Source of the DNA: Treponema sp. | GTDB lineage: Bacteria; Spirochaetota; Spirochaetia; Treponematales; Breznakiellaceae | Direction of reading: 5' to 3' | Length of the DNA: 50,799 nucleotides | NCBI GenBank assembly: GCA_031273325.1 | Contig: JAISSB010000012.1 | Location: 1 to 50,799 of the forward strand | Shown: piece after piece, positions 25,998-35,143 of the stretch | How the letters are laid out: the number at the start of each line of letters is the position of its first letter | How positions within the stretch are numbered: the stretch's first letter is position 1 | The notes under the pieces: model-generated | What the model saw: the letters and a program-made list of their open reading frames with translations, nothing else | What the model was told of the DNA's origin: nothing | The model's database searches: none | Made by a program: the position numbers and the translations under genes

Positions 25998-27553
25998 CAC
26001 CATACCTCCGCAAAATCAACGATAAGACTTGGGTCGCCCAAATCTAAGCCGGCAAGTTCTTTCACAGTTTGTTCGTCGTGAGTCTTTAGCTTGGTGCCAT
26101 AAATTAATCCCATACCTTGAATAACAATGAGCGGAGCAAGGGCAACCATAGCAACTATGCCGAAAGCATTCGTCATGAGATCACGTCCTGACCCACTGCA
26201 AACTCCCATAGCAAGCGGTAATAAGAAGGTCGAGGTCATCGGTCCGGAACAAACGCCTCCGGAGTCAAATGCAATCCCGGTAAATATTTTTGGAACAAAA
26301 AAAGTCAAAATAAGAGAAAACGTATAGCCGGGAATTAAAATCCACATAATGGGAATACCGAGGAGAATGCGCGTCATGGTAATTGCAAGTGCCGCAGCCA
26401 TGCCGATAGATAAGCCGCGGTTCATAATCTTTTGTGAAATGGCTCCGGACGAAATATCTTCAACTTGTTTATTCAGTACATGGACTGCAGGCTCAGCAGC
26501 AACGATAAAGTACCCAACAATCATGCTAAACGGTACTAAAATCCATTTAAAAGGGGATGCAGCTAAATATTCTCCTAATAGTTGTCCAACCGGAATAAAA
26601 CCAACGGAAACACCGGTCAAAAAAACGACCAGTCCAATAAAAGTATAGATAAATCCCATAATAATCCGGCTTATTTGAGATTTTTTGAACCGCCGGGAAA
26701 TAAGTTGAAAGATAATAAAAAAGCCGATGATAGCAGCTAATGCGACCATAACTTCCTGAGCTGTATGCGGTATTGCTTCAACAAAAACAAGTACTACATC
26801 GCGGGACGTTTCAACCTCAGGCACTGAACTCAATGCAATATTCATCTCCGAAGGATTATAAAAAATACCGAGTATTAATACCATTAAAATCGGTCCAATA
26901 CTGCAAAGTGATACAAGCCCGAAACTGTCATCCTGTGAATTCTTGTCGCTGCGGATTGAAGCAACTCCAACACCCATTGATAAAATAAACGGAACTGTAA
27001 TGGGACCGGTGGTCACACCGCCGGAATCAAAGGCAACAGGAATAAAAGCATTGGGAGCAAAATATGCGGTAATGAATGTTATTCCATAAAAAATGAGAAG
27101 TAAGACAAAAAGCGGAATTTTGAACAAAGTTCTCAACACAGCAACGACAAGAAAAAGTCCAACGCCAATCCCGACAGTAATGATCAGTACCATTGAAGGA
27201 ATCGAGGATACTTGCCGAGCAAGCACCTGCAAATCAGGTTCTGCGACGGTTATCACTAAACCCATTATAAAACTAATGAGTATGACGATAAAAATTCCCA
27301 GTATCTTACTCGACAGTCCGGCTATTTTTGTAAGCTGTATGCCGAGTCCTTCCCCCATGGGCATCATTGCCATATCAGCTCCCATCGTAAAAAAGCCCAT
27401 TCCAATAATGAGAAGAGCTGCTCCACCGAGGAACATTAACACTGTCCCGGTGGGAATAGAAACAAGCAATACACTTGCAATTAGTACTATTACCGTGATA
27501 GGAAGTACTGAACTGAAAGCTTCCATTATTTTTTTGACTAATTCTTTATTCAT
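25997..27553 (-). CDS. DUF1538 polytopic membrane protein, 518 aa
   Basis: This is a duplicated membrane protein of family DUF1538 with about 12-14 hydrophobic segments. Each half carries the diagnostic pair: AEPDLQVLARQVSSIPSM and AFDSGGVTTGPITVPFILS in the first, AEPAVHVLNKQVEDIS and AFDSGGVCSGPMTSTFLLP in the second. It also has MGADMAMMPMGEGLG near residue 60. The repeated AFDSGG motif with acidic and Ser residues in membrane loops suggests a transporter or channel, but no substrate is established. It is translationally coupled to the downstream PII-like gene, which suggests gating by that protein. No strong ribosome binding site precedes the ATG at 27553. Confidence 0.88.
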   Translation of the reverse strand: MNKELVKKIMEAFSSVLPITVIVLIASVLLVSIPTGTVLMFLGGAALLIIGMGFFTMGADMAMMPMGEGLGIQLTKIAGLSSKILGIFIVILISFIMGLVITVAEPDLQVLARQVSSIPSMVLIITVGIGVGLFLVVAVLRTLFKIPLFVLLLIFYGITFITAYFAPNAFIPVAFDSGGVTTGPITVPFILSMGVGVASIRSDKNSQDDSFGLVSLCSIGPILMVLILGIFYNPSEMNIALSSVPEVETSRDVVLVFVEAIPHTAQEVMVALAAIIGFFIIFQLISRRFKKSQISRIIMGFIYTFIGLVVFLTGVSVGFIPVGQLLGEYLAASPFKWILVPFSMIVGYFIVAAEPAVHVLNKQVEDISSGAISQKIMNRGLSIGMAAALAITMTRILLGIPIMWILIPGYTFSLILTFFVPKIFTGIAFDSGGVCSGPMTSTFLLPLAMGVCSGSGRDLMTNAFGIVAMVALAPLIVIQGMGLIYGTKLKTHDEQTVKELAGLDLGDPSLIVDFAEVW

Positions 27554-27638
27554 GCTTAGTTAAGGCTAAAGATAATCTTTTCTTATGTCAAGTCTTAGTA
27601 TATGATGTAATGCATTATGTTTGTCAGGAAGAATACTT

Positions 27639-28738
27639 ATGGATTTTAAAGATCAAATAAAAGCACTTGCTGACCGTGTTATTAAACTAAAAGACTCGGT
27701 CAAAACCGAAGAAGCAACCAAAAGTGCTTTTATATTACCTTTTATAAAAGAATTAGGGTATGATATATTTGACCCGCTAGAAGTTATTCCAGAATTTGTT
27801 GCCGATGTTGGTATTATTAAACAAGGAGAAAAAGTTGATTATGCAATTATGCGTAATGGAGAATCTATTGTATTAATTGAATGTAAATGGCATGGAAATT
27901 CTTTAAATGCAAAAAATGAATCACAGTTGTGCCAGTATTTTCATGCAACAAAAGCAAAATTTGCCATTTTAACAAACGGTATTGAGTATCAATTCTTTTC
28001 TGATCTGCTTGAACTGAATAAAATGGACGAAAAACCTTTTTTTTGTATTCGATATTACTCAAAAGAAAGACAATCAAATTGAAGAATTAAAAAAATTTCA
28101 TAAATCATATTTCAATTTTGAGAATATTCTTAATTCTGCAAACGAACTAAAGTATACGAATGAGTTACGGCAACTTTTTGCTCATGAATTAAACAATCCC
28201 ACATTAGATTTTGTACAGTTTTTTGCTCGACAAGTTTATCCAGGACGTTTAACGCAAAAAGTAACTGATATGTTTTCTGAATTAATTAAAAAATCTTTTG
28301 CACAATATTTAAATGATATTGTAACAGATAGATTACAAACTGCTTTAGAAGCGGAATCAGAAAAGCAAAAGTCTGAAAAAATATTGGAAGATTTAGAAAA
28401 ACAGTCGCCACCGCCAGCAAACACAAAAGTTAATCCAAAAATTGTTACAACTCAAGAAGAATTGGATGCATTTCGTATTATTCCAAGCGATTGGATGTTC
28501 AAAAACTAAACCCGAGCATATTACATACCGTGACGCTCAGTCTTATTTTTCTGTATTTTTTGACAGTAACAACCGTAAGCCTATTTGTCGTCTTTATTTA
28601 ACTGATAAAAAGAAACAAATTGGTATTCTCGATACTGATCGTAAAGAATCAAAATTTGATATGGAAAGTATTGAAAATATTTATGATCATTCAGAAGCTT
28701 TGATTAACATCATTGAATTTTACAGCAATTTTACTTAA
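27639..28738 (+). pseudogene. Type I restriction HsdR N-terminal-like protein, two frameshifts
   Basis: The protein begins MDFKDQIKALADRVIKLKD after AGGAAG, with the nuclease-like core VDYAIMRNGESIVLIECKW (D...E-x-K of a PD-(D/E)XK fold) near residues 73-92. At about 28038-28045 a run of eight T shifts the frame; with one T fewer, reading continues FVFDITQKKDNQIEELKKF through to TTQEELDAFRII. Near 28483 a second extra base (C) shifts it again, after which QAI...KTKPEHITYRDAQSYF and NRKPICRLYL complete the C terminus, stopping at 28738. Rejoined, it would be about 365 aa. It is related to stand-alone HsdR-N proteins found near restriction systems. It may be a true pseudogene, a phase-variable gene, or a consensus sequence error. 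Confidence 0.8.
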
Positions 28739-28747
28739 TACTATTTT

Positions 28748-29746
28748 TTACTGGGTAAATATTGGCTCAAAGATCGAGATAACTTGTGGCAGGACTTGTT
28801 CGATGCATCCTTTTACACTTGCTCCTGCTGCATTTTTATGCCCTCCACCGCCAAAATGAACGGCAGCAACAGCAGCAACATCTATTTCATTCAATGACCG
28901 AAACCCAAGAGTACATGTTTCTGGTGTATCTTGACGTATCAAGACAGTAACTTCGACTCCTTTTATCGATTGCGTTAACTGGTATAACGTATCTGAATCA
29001 CGGCTTTCAAAGCCAAAAACAATACGATCTTTATATTTTTCTGTACCAATAATAAGTTTTCCTCCAAAGTATGATTTACACCGTGAAAGAATCTTCGCTA
29101 CCAGTAATCGGGACTTAAGAGTTTTTCCTTCATAAATACGTTGAAAGATACGTTTAGGGCTTGCTCCAGCTTTAACCATGCGGGCAGCAGCTTCAAAATG
29201 ACGTTCACTGCCGATATCAAGATGACGAAAAAACCCGGTGTCCGTACATAAACCTAAAAAGAGTAGTTCCGCTTCGTCGACAGTTAATTGAAGCCCCAGA
29301 GCTTCAATAACTGCTAAGATCATAACAGTTGCTGCAGGAGCAGAGCTATCCAGAAAAACGGGAGCACTTGCGGTACTCGCATTGAGCGTAACCGTTATAT
29401 GATGATCAATAATAGCTAATGGTAATGGTGCGAGCAGCACAGCTTTTTGACCAATTCGGCGCAGTGATGAACAATCAACCATTATCACGTTTGTTCCATC
29501 TAATTCCAAAGGAAACGGTGAAAAGCGATCTTTGTATTCTGTTAATTCTGTTCGTTTGAAGGGTCCGTCTGAGTAAGCTACCGCCTCTTTTCCAAGCCGG
29601 CGAAGAGCGCTAACCAGTGCAAGTTGACTTCCAGCACAATCCCCATCAGGTTCTTCGTGCCCAACAACAAGAAATTTATTTCCTTTATAGATAAAATCAC
29701 ATAACTCGGGTGGAACTACTATCATATATAATTTAAAAATAACCAT
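28748..29746 (-). CDS. DHH/DHHA1 phosphoesterase, NrnA-like, 332 aa
   Basis: NrnA-type enzymes degrade short oligoribonucleotides and often pAp with Mn2+. The DHH domain shows VVGHEEPDGDCAGSQLAL near residue 28 (DGD metal ligands), VDCSS near 90, the name-giving IIDHHI near 112, and LCTDTGFFRH near 165. The DHHA1 domain ends with the substrate-binding HFGGGGHKNAAGA near 300. Length is normal. The start at 29746 has GAGGGCAGG directly upstream, partly inside a hairpin; an ATG at 29725 is an alternative. It converges with the frameshifted restriction-like gene. Confidence 0.92.
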   Translation of the reverse strand: MVIFKLYMIVVPPELCDFIYKGNKFLVVGHEEPDGDCAGSQLALVSALRRLGKEAVAYSDGPFKRTELTEYKDRFSPFPLELDGTNVIMVDCSSLRRIGQKAVLLAPLPLAIIDHHITVTLNASTASAPVFLDSSAPAATVMILAVIEALGLQLTVDEAELLFLGLCTDTGFFRHLDIGSERHFEAAARMVKAGASPKRIFQRIYEGKTLKSRLLVAKILSRCKSYFGGKLIIGTEKYKDRIVFGFESRDSDTLYQLTQSIKGVEVTVLIRQDTPETCTLGFRSLNEIDVAAVAAVHFGGGGHKNAAGASVKGCIEQVLPQVISIFEPIFTQ

Positions 29747-29815
29747 CCTGCCCTCTGATAAAGAGGGCTTATAAAAACTACAATATTCTTAGAAACCCTA
29801 AGGATGGCTGAAGAT
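29747..29815 (-). terminator. Hairpin between the secreted protein and DHH genes
   Basis: On the minus strand, GCCCTC and GAGGGC enclose TTTATCA just upstream of the DHH start, and an outer pairing (CCATCCT with AGGATGG) spans the whole gap. It could attenuate transcription entering the DHH gene or expose its ribosome binding site. There is no long T-run. Confidence 0.4.
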
Positions 29816-30277
29816 TTATTGACCAGGAAGCTGGAAAGTCAGTCTTAGATCATCGGCATCTAATACTTCTTGAAATACATCATCAAGATCGATATCCCTT
29901 TCAATAAATCCCCATGATGAATGTCCGCGTTCAGGACGTACATAAAGCCGAACATGGTCAAACACCCCTTCTTTATAGAAGATAGTCAAATGGGGCCACA
30001 CATTTCCTGGCGCCAAATTGACAAGATCAATTTTAGGTGCTTGTCTTTCTTCAGCTTCTCCTGAAGGAGATAACCATTCGATAGGCAAGTAAGCCCATTC
30101 AAGCTCCCAGTCTTGCCCCCGATATAGAATTGCAAAACCTCTCATGTGTGAGTATATCCGCTCAATAGGCATATCAACATAATAGAAGGTAGACTGCGTC
30201 CCCTGTATCTCTTGAGCATAAAGCGGAATACCAGCTAGGATTGCAAACAAAATAATTGAAAAACCTAGTTTTTTCAT
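29816..30277 (-). CDS. Hypothetical secreted protein, 153 aa
   Basis: A clear signal peptide (MKKLGFSIILFAILAGIPL, cleavage near YAQ) is followed by a 130-residue globular, Trp/Tyr-rich region with many short strands (LELEWAYLPIEWL, WPHLTIFYKEGVFDHVRLYV) and an acidic C terminus. No family was recognised; it is likely periplasmic. The ATG at 30277 is chosen because GGAGG lies five bases upstream; the TTG at 30289 would overlap that site. It follows the GH65 gene by about 70 bases on the same strand. Confidence 0.75.
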   Translation of the reverse strand: MKKLGFSIILFAILAGIPLYAQEIQGTQSTFYYVDMPIERIYSHMRGFAILYRGQDWELEWAYLPIEWLSPSGEAEERQAPKIDLVNLAPGNVWPHLTIFYKEGVFDHVRLYVRPERGHSSWGFIERDIDLDDVFQEVLDADDLRLTFQLPGQ

Positions 30278-30347
30278 GTAAACCTCCAAGTCAAATTCAC
30301 AATTAGCTTTTTAAGCATAGCATGCCCCTTATCTTTATGCAAGAGGT

Positions 30348-32522
30348 TTAGCGTTTTACAACGGTATATTTTTCTTTAGTTACCGTTACATCATATATCC
30401 CTTCACTTAATCTGACCGAAAACCGTACTTTTTCCCATGCTTCAGGGAGCCGCGGAGTTATTTTTATCTGTTTGTGTTCGATAGAAAATCCGCAAAAACC
30501 TTGAATCGCAATCATCCACGCACCGCCATTTGCAGCAGGGTGTGTTCCGCTCCTGTGTTTCGGTTCTCCCTTCACATCAAATTCAGCATTTTCTCTAAAG
30601 TAGCAATATGCACGGTCAAGTTCTCCAATGTCACAACAAATAAGCGCGTTCATAGTTGTTGAAAGGTTTGAATTATGTTCAGTTCGTGGCTCATAAAATT
30701 CAAGCGTAGCTTTTTTAGTAGAAAAGCTGTAATTATGAGGAAATAAAGCTAACAGAGCGACAGTATCAGCTTGTTTTATAATTTGAGTTGGTACAGCTAC
30801 GCCGACTCCCGCTCCCCAATATTCTTGAGGGTGTTTCAGTCGTGAACGAACATTATCAATAGAACAAGATTCTAAATGGAAATAACCGTCAAATTGTTCA
30901 ATAATATTTTGAGCATTCGGCATTTTTTGATAGAGGTGCGGAATAACCGTTTTTAAAAACATTAAATCTTCGTCAAAGTGGAGTCTTTCTACCGTGCTAT
31001 GTGCAAAATCCGGCTCTTCCCACCGAAGCATATCAGCATAGTCTTTTACTGTGTTAAACACAAATAAAACCATTGCATTGGTAAAAGCGTTATTATGAAC
31101 ACGCTCGTGATATTCATCCGGACCAACGACATCAAGAATTTCAAACCTTTTATACCGCGGTGAATAATATATATACGATAAATAAAACCGGGTACATTCT
31201 AATATAACTTCAAAAGCGCCTTCTAATAAAATTGACCACTCTCCTGTCCAATCAATATATTTTTTTATCATATAAACAATATCTGCATTAATATGAATCT
31301 GTTTATCACGAAAATACGTCCGAATAGGTCGTTCTGTCCATACATCAACGACACTAAAATCGGAACAAGCATCAATACCGGTTTCTTGACTTTCCCGTGC
31401 ATAAAATGCTCCTTGATAGCCATATTCAGACGCTTTTTGTTTGGCGCTCGGTAACGTACGAATCCGGTATCGAATAAATTTCGCAACCATATCCGGTTCT
31501 GTCGCTAAAAAATAGGGAAATACGGTGAGTTCTGTATCCCAGCATACTGCTCCTTTGTGCATTTGTCCGGAGAGTCCGTGTACCGGTATTGCATTATCAC
31601 CGGAATGTCGCGGCGCATGACAGTGCAATTGGTACATACTGTAGCGCAAACAACATTGAGCTTCATCGTCCCCCTCGATAATAACGTCGCCTGTCTTCCA
31701 AATCGAATCCCATTTTTCACAGTGCGTTTCAAAAAGTGAATCCCAACCGGCATTGAATGCTTGAGAAACGGTTGCATTTGCATTAACAATCGGATTACCC
31801 GGATCTAAAACAGAAAAAACCGCTCCATATACGGTACACTGCACCGCTGTGTGTGCAGGTAGTTCATAATGATATACTTTAAAAATACCGGTGGGCGATT
31901 GTTCGACAGTAAACGGAATATGCGGAGAAAAAGTAATACCGCACGCAATTCCTAATACAATTTGTTTTTCTACTGTGACACATTGAAGATTCAACGTTGT
32001 TTCAGTAAGAACAGTATGAAACGTTTCAAGGTGCGGACCGTTGAGATCGTGAACTGCTCCGTTAATGCCGATTTTTATTGTTATATGAACATTTTGATCG
32101 CTGCTTATCGTGTGACGCGCGCACATTCTGTGGATATAATCACGGTCAACAAACCGTTCCGATTGAAGATTAACAATACTATCATTAATTGCCCACGCAC
32201 TTGAGCGCATGTATTTTCCATAACGGAAGTCGAGCGATTGCTCATGAATAAGTACCGAATCACTATCAAGACTCAATTTTGTCCCTTCTACAACGATATT
32301 TATGAAGAGAGGATCCGGCACATTGACCGGTTCGCGGATTTTATCACCGTCATATAAACCGCTTATGATAGTTGCCGGCAGCAGAGACGGTTCCGAATCA
32401 TCCGGCACTCCCCGGCGGCCTATGTAGCCATTTCCGGTAAAAAGCCTATTACCAGTCTGTAATAAATCGCCCGTTGTGATACTGTTATCCACAATAGTCC
32501 ATTCTTTGATAGTATATAGCAA
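30348..32522 (-). CDS. Glycoside hydrolase family 65 (disaccharide phosphorylase-like), 724 aa
   Basis: GH65 enzymes phosphorolyse or hydrolyse alpha-glucosides such as maltose, trehalose, kojibiose or nigerose. The N-terminal domain has TGNRLFTGNGYIGRRGVPDD. The (alpha/alpha)6 catalytic domain has GAVCWDTELTVFPYF, GAFYARESQETG and the catalytic acid Glu in VVGPDEYHERVHNNAFTN. The phosphate/substrate loops read TEHNSNLSTTMNA and SGTHPAANGGAWMIAIQGF, which differ from the usual HDSSLS and HAANMGG, so the substrate is uncertain. The TTG at 32522 with AAGGAG six bases upstream is preferred; the frame extends to 32594 only through a palindromic element. The lplBCA transporter genes lie upstream on the same strand, beyond about 1 kb of repeats. 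Confidence 0.88.
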   Translation of the reverse strand: MLYTIKEWTIVDNSITTGDLLQTGNRLFTGNGYIGRRGVPDDSEPSLLPATIISGLYDGDKIREPVNVPDPLFINIVVEGTKLSLDSDSVLIHEQSLDFRYGKYMRSSAWAINDSIVNLQSERFVDRDYIHRMCARHTISSDQNVHITIKIGINGAVHDLNGPHLETFHTVLTETTLNLQCVTVEKQIVLGIACGITFSPHIPFTVEQSPTGIFKVYHYELPAHTAVQCTVYGAVFSVLDPGNPIVNANATVSQAFNAGWDSLFETHCEKWDSIWKTGDVIIEGDDEAQCCLRYSMYQLHCHAPRHSGDNAIPVHGLSGQMHKGAVCWDTELTVFPYFLATEPDMVAKFIRYRIRTLPSAKQKASEYGYQGAFYARESQETGIDACSDFSVVDVWTERPIRTYFRDKQIHINADIVYMIKKYIDWTGEWSILLEGAFEVILECTRFYLSYIYYSPRYKRFEILDVVGPDEYHERVHNNAFTNAMVLFVFNTVKDYADMLRWEEPDFAHSTVERLHFDEDLMFLKTVIPHLYQKMPNAQNIIEQFDGYFHLESCSIDNVRSRLKHPQEYWGAGVGVAVPTQIIKQADTVALLALFPHNYSFSTKKATLEFYEPRTEHNSNLSTTMNALICCDIGELDRAYCYFRENAEFDVKGEPKHRSGTHPAANGGAWMIAIQGFCGFSIEHKQIKITPRLPEAWEKVRFSVRLSEGIYDVTVTKEKYTVVKR

Positions 32523-32582
32523 CACGCGCTCCTTAAATTCACGGATATTTATAATCTCTTCCGGTAATTCCTCAAATGAAAA

Positions 32583-32603
32583 CCCACAGGACAAACCTGT
32601 GGG
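32583..32603 (-). repeat. Palindromic hairpin element (copy R4) before GH65
   Basis: Stem CCCACAGG/CCTGTGGG with loop ACAAA on the plus strand. On the minus strand it is preceded by TTCATC and followed by TTTTCATTT, as in copies near 46400 and 118. It lies 60 bases upstream of the GH65 start and could act as an attenuator. Confidence 0.6.
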
Positions 32604-32640
32604 ATGAAATTCATTAGCAATAGTTCAATACTAATATGGA

Positions 32641-33250
32641 AGCTCAAAAGGCTCAAGGAGGGAAAAGAGGACAGACCTCAAGGGGACTGTCCCATTTCCA
32701 GAAAAGCAAGAAACCTTCTTCTCACCTTATGAATTACAAACGGTTAGCTGTGAATACCTTCTCATACAGACCGCTGTTCTTGAAGGGGGACAGACCTCAA
32801 AGGGGAAAGTCCCCTTTCGGCTTGGAAAAACAAGGAATCTTCTTCTCACCCTATGAATCACAAACGGTTAGCTGCGGATACCTTCGTACAGATCGCTGTT
32901 CTTGAAGGGGACAGACCTCAAAGAGGACAGTCCCCCTTCCGACTCGGAAAAGCGGGAAATCTTCTTCTCACCCTATGAATCACAAACGGTTAGCTGCGAA
33001 TACCTTCTCGTACAGACCTTTGTTCTTAGAAAGGGGACAGACCTCAAAGAACTGTCCCTCTTCGGCTTGTAGACCGCTGTTCTTGAAGGGGGACAGACCT
33101 CAAAGAGGACAGTCCCCCTTCCGACTCGGAAAAGCGGGAAATCTTCTTCTCACCCTATGAATCACAAACGGTTAGCTGCGGATACCTTCGTACAGACCGC
33201 TGTTCTTGAAGGGGACAGACCTCAAAGGGGAAAGTCCCCTTTCGGCTTGG
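32641..33250 (+). repeat. Tandem block of about 120-bp units carrying GGACAGACCTC
   Basis: GGACAGACCTC occurs at 32669, 32788, 32909, 33035, 33091 and 33213, so spacing is 119-126 bp apart from one shortened unit of 56 bp. Each unit contains a small hairpin of GGGG/CCCC type (AAAGGGGA-AAGTCCCCTTT), then TTCTTCTCACC, CAAACGGTTAGCTG and GACCGCTGTTCTTGAAG. No plausible gene is present. Confidence 0.88.
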
Positions 33251-33366
33251 AAGAATAGCAATATGACCTGGAAGTATAGCAATATGACCTGGAAGTATAG
33301 CAATATGACTTGGAAGTATAGCAATATGACTTGGAAGTATAGCAATATGACTTGGAAGTATAACAA
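33251..33366. repeat. 21-bp tandem repeat array E (about 5 units)
   Basis: The unit is 21 bp, AGCAATATGAC followed by CTGGAAGTAT or TTGGAAGTAT, repeated five times plus a diverged partial unit. It directly follows the 120-bp repeat block and is followed 11 bases later by a 13-G tract. Both strands contain stop-free frames, as expected for a 21-bp unit lacking stops. Confidence 0.92.
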
Positions 33367-33377
33367 TCCAATCAGGA

Positions 33378-33390
33378 GGGGGGGGGGGGG
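33378..33390. repeat. Poly-G tract of 13
   Basis: An uninterrupted run of 13 G lies just downstream of array E in a non-coding gap. Such tracts are prone to slippage. No gene or promoter that it could switch was identified with confidence. Confidence 0.9.
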
Positions 33391-33479
33391 AGCTTTGCTT
33401 TGTTAAAAAACTTTGAACAAGCCAAAACCCAAGGCTTCTCTCCGAGTTCACATACAAATTTTTCAAATTTTTAAGGAGG

Positions 33480-33509
33480 AAAAAAATTGCGGGGGACAGA
33501 CCCCCGCAA
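33480..33509 (-). terminator. Terminator of the lpl operon formed by an ACAGA-loop hairpin
   Basis: Stem TTGCGGGGG (33487-33495) and CCCCCGCAA (33501-33509) enclose ACAGA. Read on the minus strand, the hairpin is followed by a run of seven T, 15 bases after the binding-protein stop codon. It is a full-length member of the GGGGACAGAC family. Confidence 0.85.
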
Positions 33510-33524
33510 AAATACCGTAGTTAG

Positions 33525-35120
33525 TTAAGGAGCAATATATTTTTCTATTCGTTCATTAATAATTGCTTGTGCGCCTGTTGCTAACCAATCAGCAATAGCA
33601 GCGTCATACAGCCGATCAAAATCTTGCGGACTGCATGTGATTACTTGACTGTAGATAGTAACCCCTTTGTTGTTCAGATTTGCTGCATACTGCCCTGCAA
33701 CTGTCAAAGGTGATTTGGTACTGATAGCCGGTAAAGGACGTGCATTCCTCATTGACAGCCGATAAGCTTCAGCAACAAGATCGGCCGGCCACGAATAACC
33801 GTTTGCTATTGCGCGAATATTTTCATCTTCACTGCCAAGGAACAAGCCGTTCATCATAGGAGTGTAATCAATATTTTGTGCACTGTTTTGAATCCACCCT
33901 TGCCCTGCCGTAGGATTCAATTTTGGAATACCGTCAACGAGAGTGTGAACGATGCCTTCCGGACCGGTCTGAATGAAGTGGTAATTCTCATATTTTGCAA
34001 GCCAATTGAGGTATCGCATTGCAGCGTCCGGATTTTTAGAAGCAGCAGGAATAAAATAAAATACGCCGATAACATCGTAGGCTGGTTTGTGCGTAAGTCC
34101 ATCGGAACTTGTGATGCAATCAACGGGTACAAAATTTGCCGTAGGAATATTTTTCTGTAAATTGCTTAAGATACCGTTCGGTTCGCGGTAAATTGCGTCC
34201 CACGTTGATTCAAATGCACCGACAACACCGCTTTGAAGAACGGTGAGGTTATCTTCTCCTTTGTAGAGCGGAAAGTCTCTGTCAATGAGTCCATCGTTGT
34301 ACATTTTGTTCACAAACCGAAGCCCTTCTTTGTATCCGGGAACCAAGAAATTCCGTTCTGCAACCAAGTTAACCCACCGGTCCCTATCGCTCAAGTTGGG
34401 ATCAATAAATGATTCAATGATATTTCCTGCGGTCCAATCAACCCGGTCACCCATAAGGGTAAAGGGAATGACTCTGTTTCTTCCGACATTACCGGGATCT
34501 CTGTCTCTAAATGCAACAAGCGCATCATAGAACTCCTGCGTTGTTTTCGGTAACGGTAACCCAAGCCGGTCAAGCCAGTCTTTGCGGATAAAAATATTCC
34601 GCATTGCCGTATTCATACGGCGGGAGGTGAGCGCATAAATTTTATTTGTTTCATTGTCGCGCTGCCGCTCAATGAGCCGCTTCCCGCGCCGCGCCGGATC
34701 GGGACCCAAGAATGCATTGAGGTCTTTAAGTGTTGTATCAATGTACGGAGAAACATCATATAAGCCGCCTCGTGACTGCCAGTTGGTAATATTATCAGCC
34801 GAATAGGTGATACAGACGTCAGGCGGTGTGCCTGCTGCCATCAAGTTGACTAATGCCTCGGTTTCTGTCCATCTCGGCACCGCGACAAAGCTAACGTCAA
34901 TATTCTCATCTTTGAGTATCTTTTCTTTGATCCACCGAGTCCATTGATTGTCTGTGGGGTTTGTTTTGCCCCCGTCAGTTCCGCGGTCAAAAATTTCCAC
35001 CGAAATTTTGACCGGAGCTCCGGTCCGGCTGCCGGTTGAAGAACGGCCCTGCGACCCTTCTGCAAAAACTACCGTACTCATCACTGCTAACGCAATAAGT
35101 ACTCCAAAAAATCGTTTCAT
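33525..35120 (-). CDS. lplA: LplA-type extracellular solute-binding protein, 531 aa
   Basis: This large binding protein of a CUT1 oligosaccharide importer has a signal peptide (MKRFFGVLIALAVMSTVVFA) without a lipobox. The mature protein shows the features of the LplA-like group: VEIFDRGTDGGKTNPTDNQW, PPDVCITYSADNITNWQSRG, IFIRKDWLDRLGLPLPKT, and AFESTWDAIYREPNG. The group transports plant or host oligosaccharides, including galacturonides in some bacteria; the substrate here is not known. GGAGG precedes the ATG at 35120. It is the third gene after two permeases, and a terminator follows at once. Confidence 0.9.
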   Translation of the reverse strand: MKRFFGVLIALAVMSTVVFAEGSQGRSSTGSRTGAPVKISVEIFDRGTDGGKTNPTDNQWTRWIKEKILKDENIDVSFVAVPRWTETEALVNLMAAGTPPDVCITYSADNITNWQSRGGLYDVSPYIDTTLKDLNAFLGPDPARRGKRLIERQRDNETNKIYALTSRRMNTAMRNIFIRKDWLDRLGLPLPKTTQEFYDALVAFRDRDPGNVGRNRVIPFTLMGDRVDWTAGNIIESFIDPNLSDRDRWVNLVAERNFLVPGYKEGLRFVNKMYNDGLIDRDFPLYKGEDNLTVLQSGVVGAFESTWDAIYREPNGILSNLQKNIPTANFVPVDCITSSDGLTHKPAYDVIGVFYFIPAASKNPDAAMRYLNWLAKYENYHFIQTGPEGIVHTLVDGIPKLNPTAGQGWIQNSAQNIDYTPMMNGLFLGSEDENIRAIANGYSWPADLVAEAYRLSMRNARPLPAISTKSPLTVAGQYAANLNNKGVTIYSQVITCSPQDFDRLYDAAIADWLATGAQAIINERIEKYIAP

Positions 35121-35143
35121 AGAAACCTCCAAAAAAATTATAT

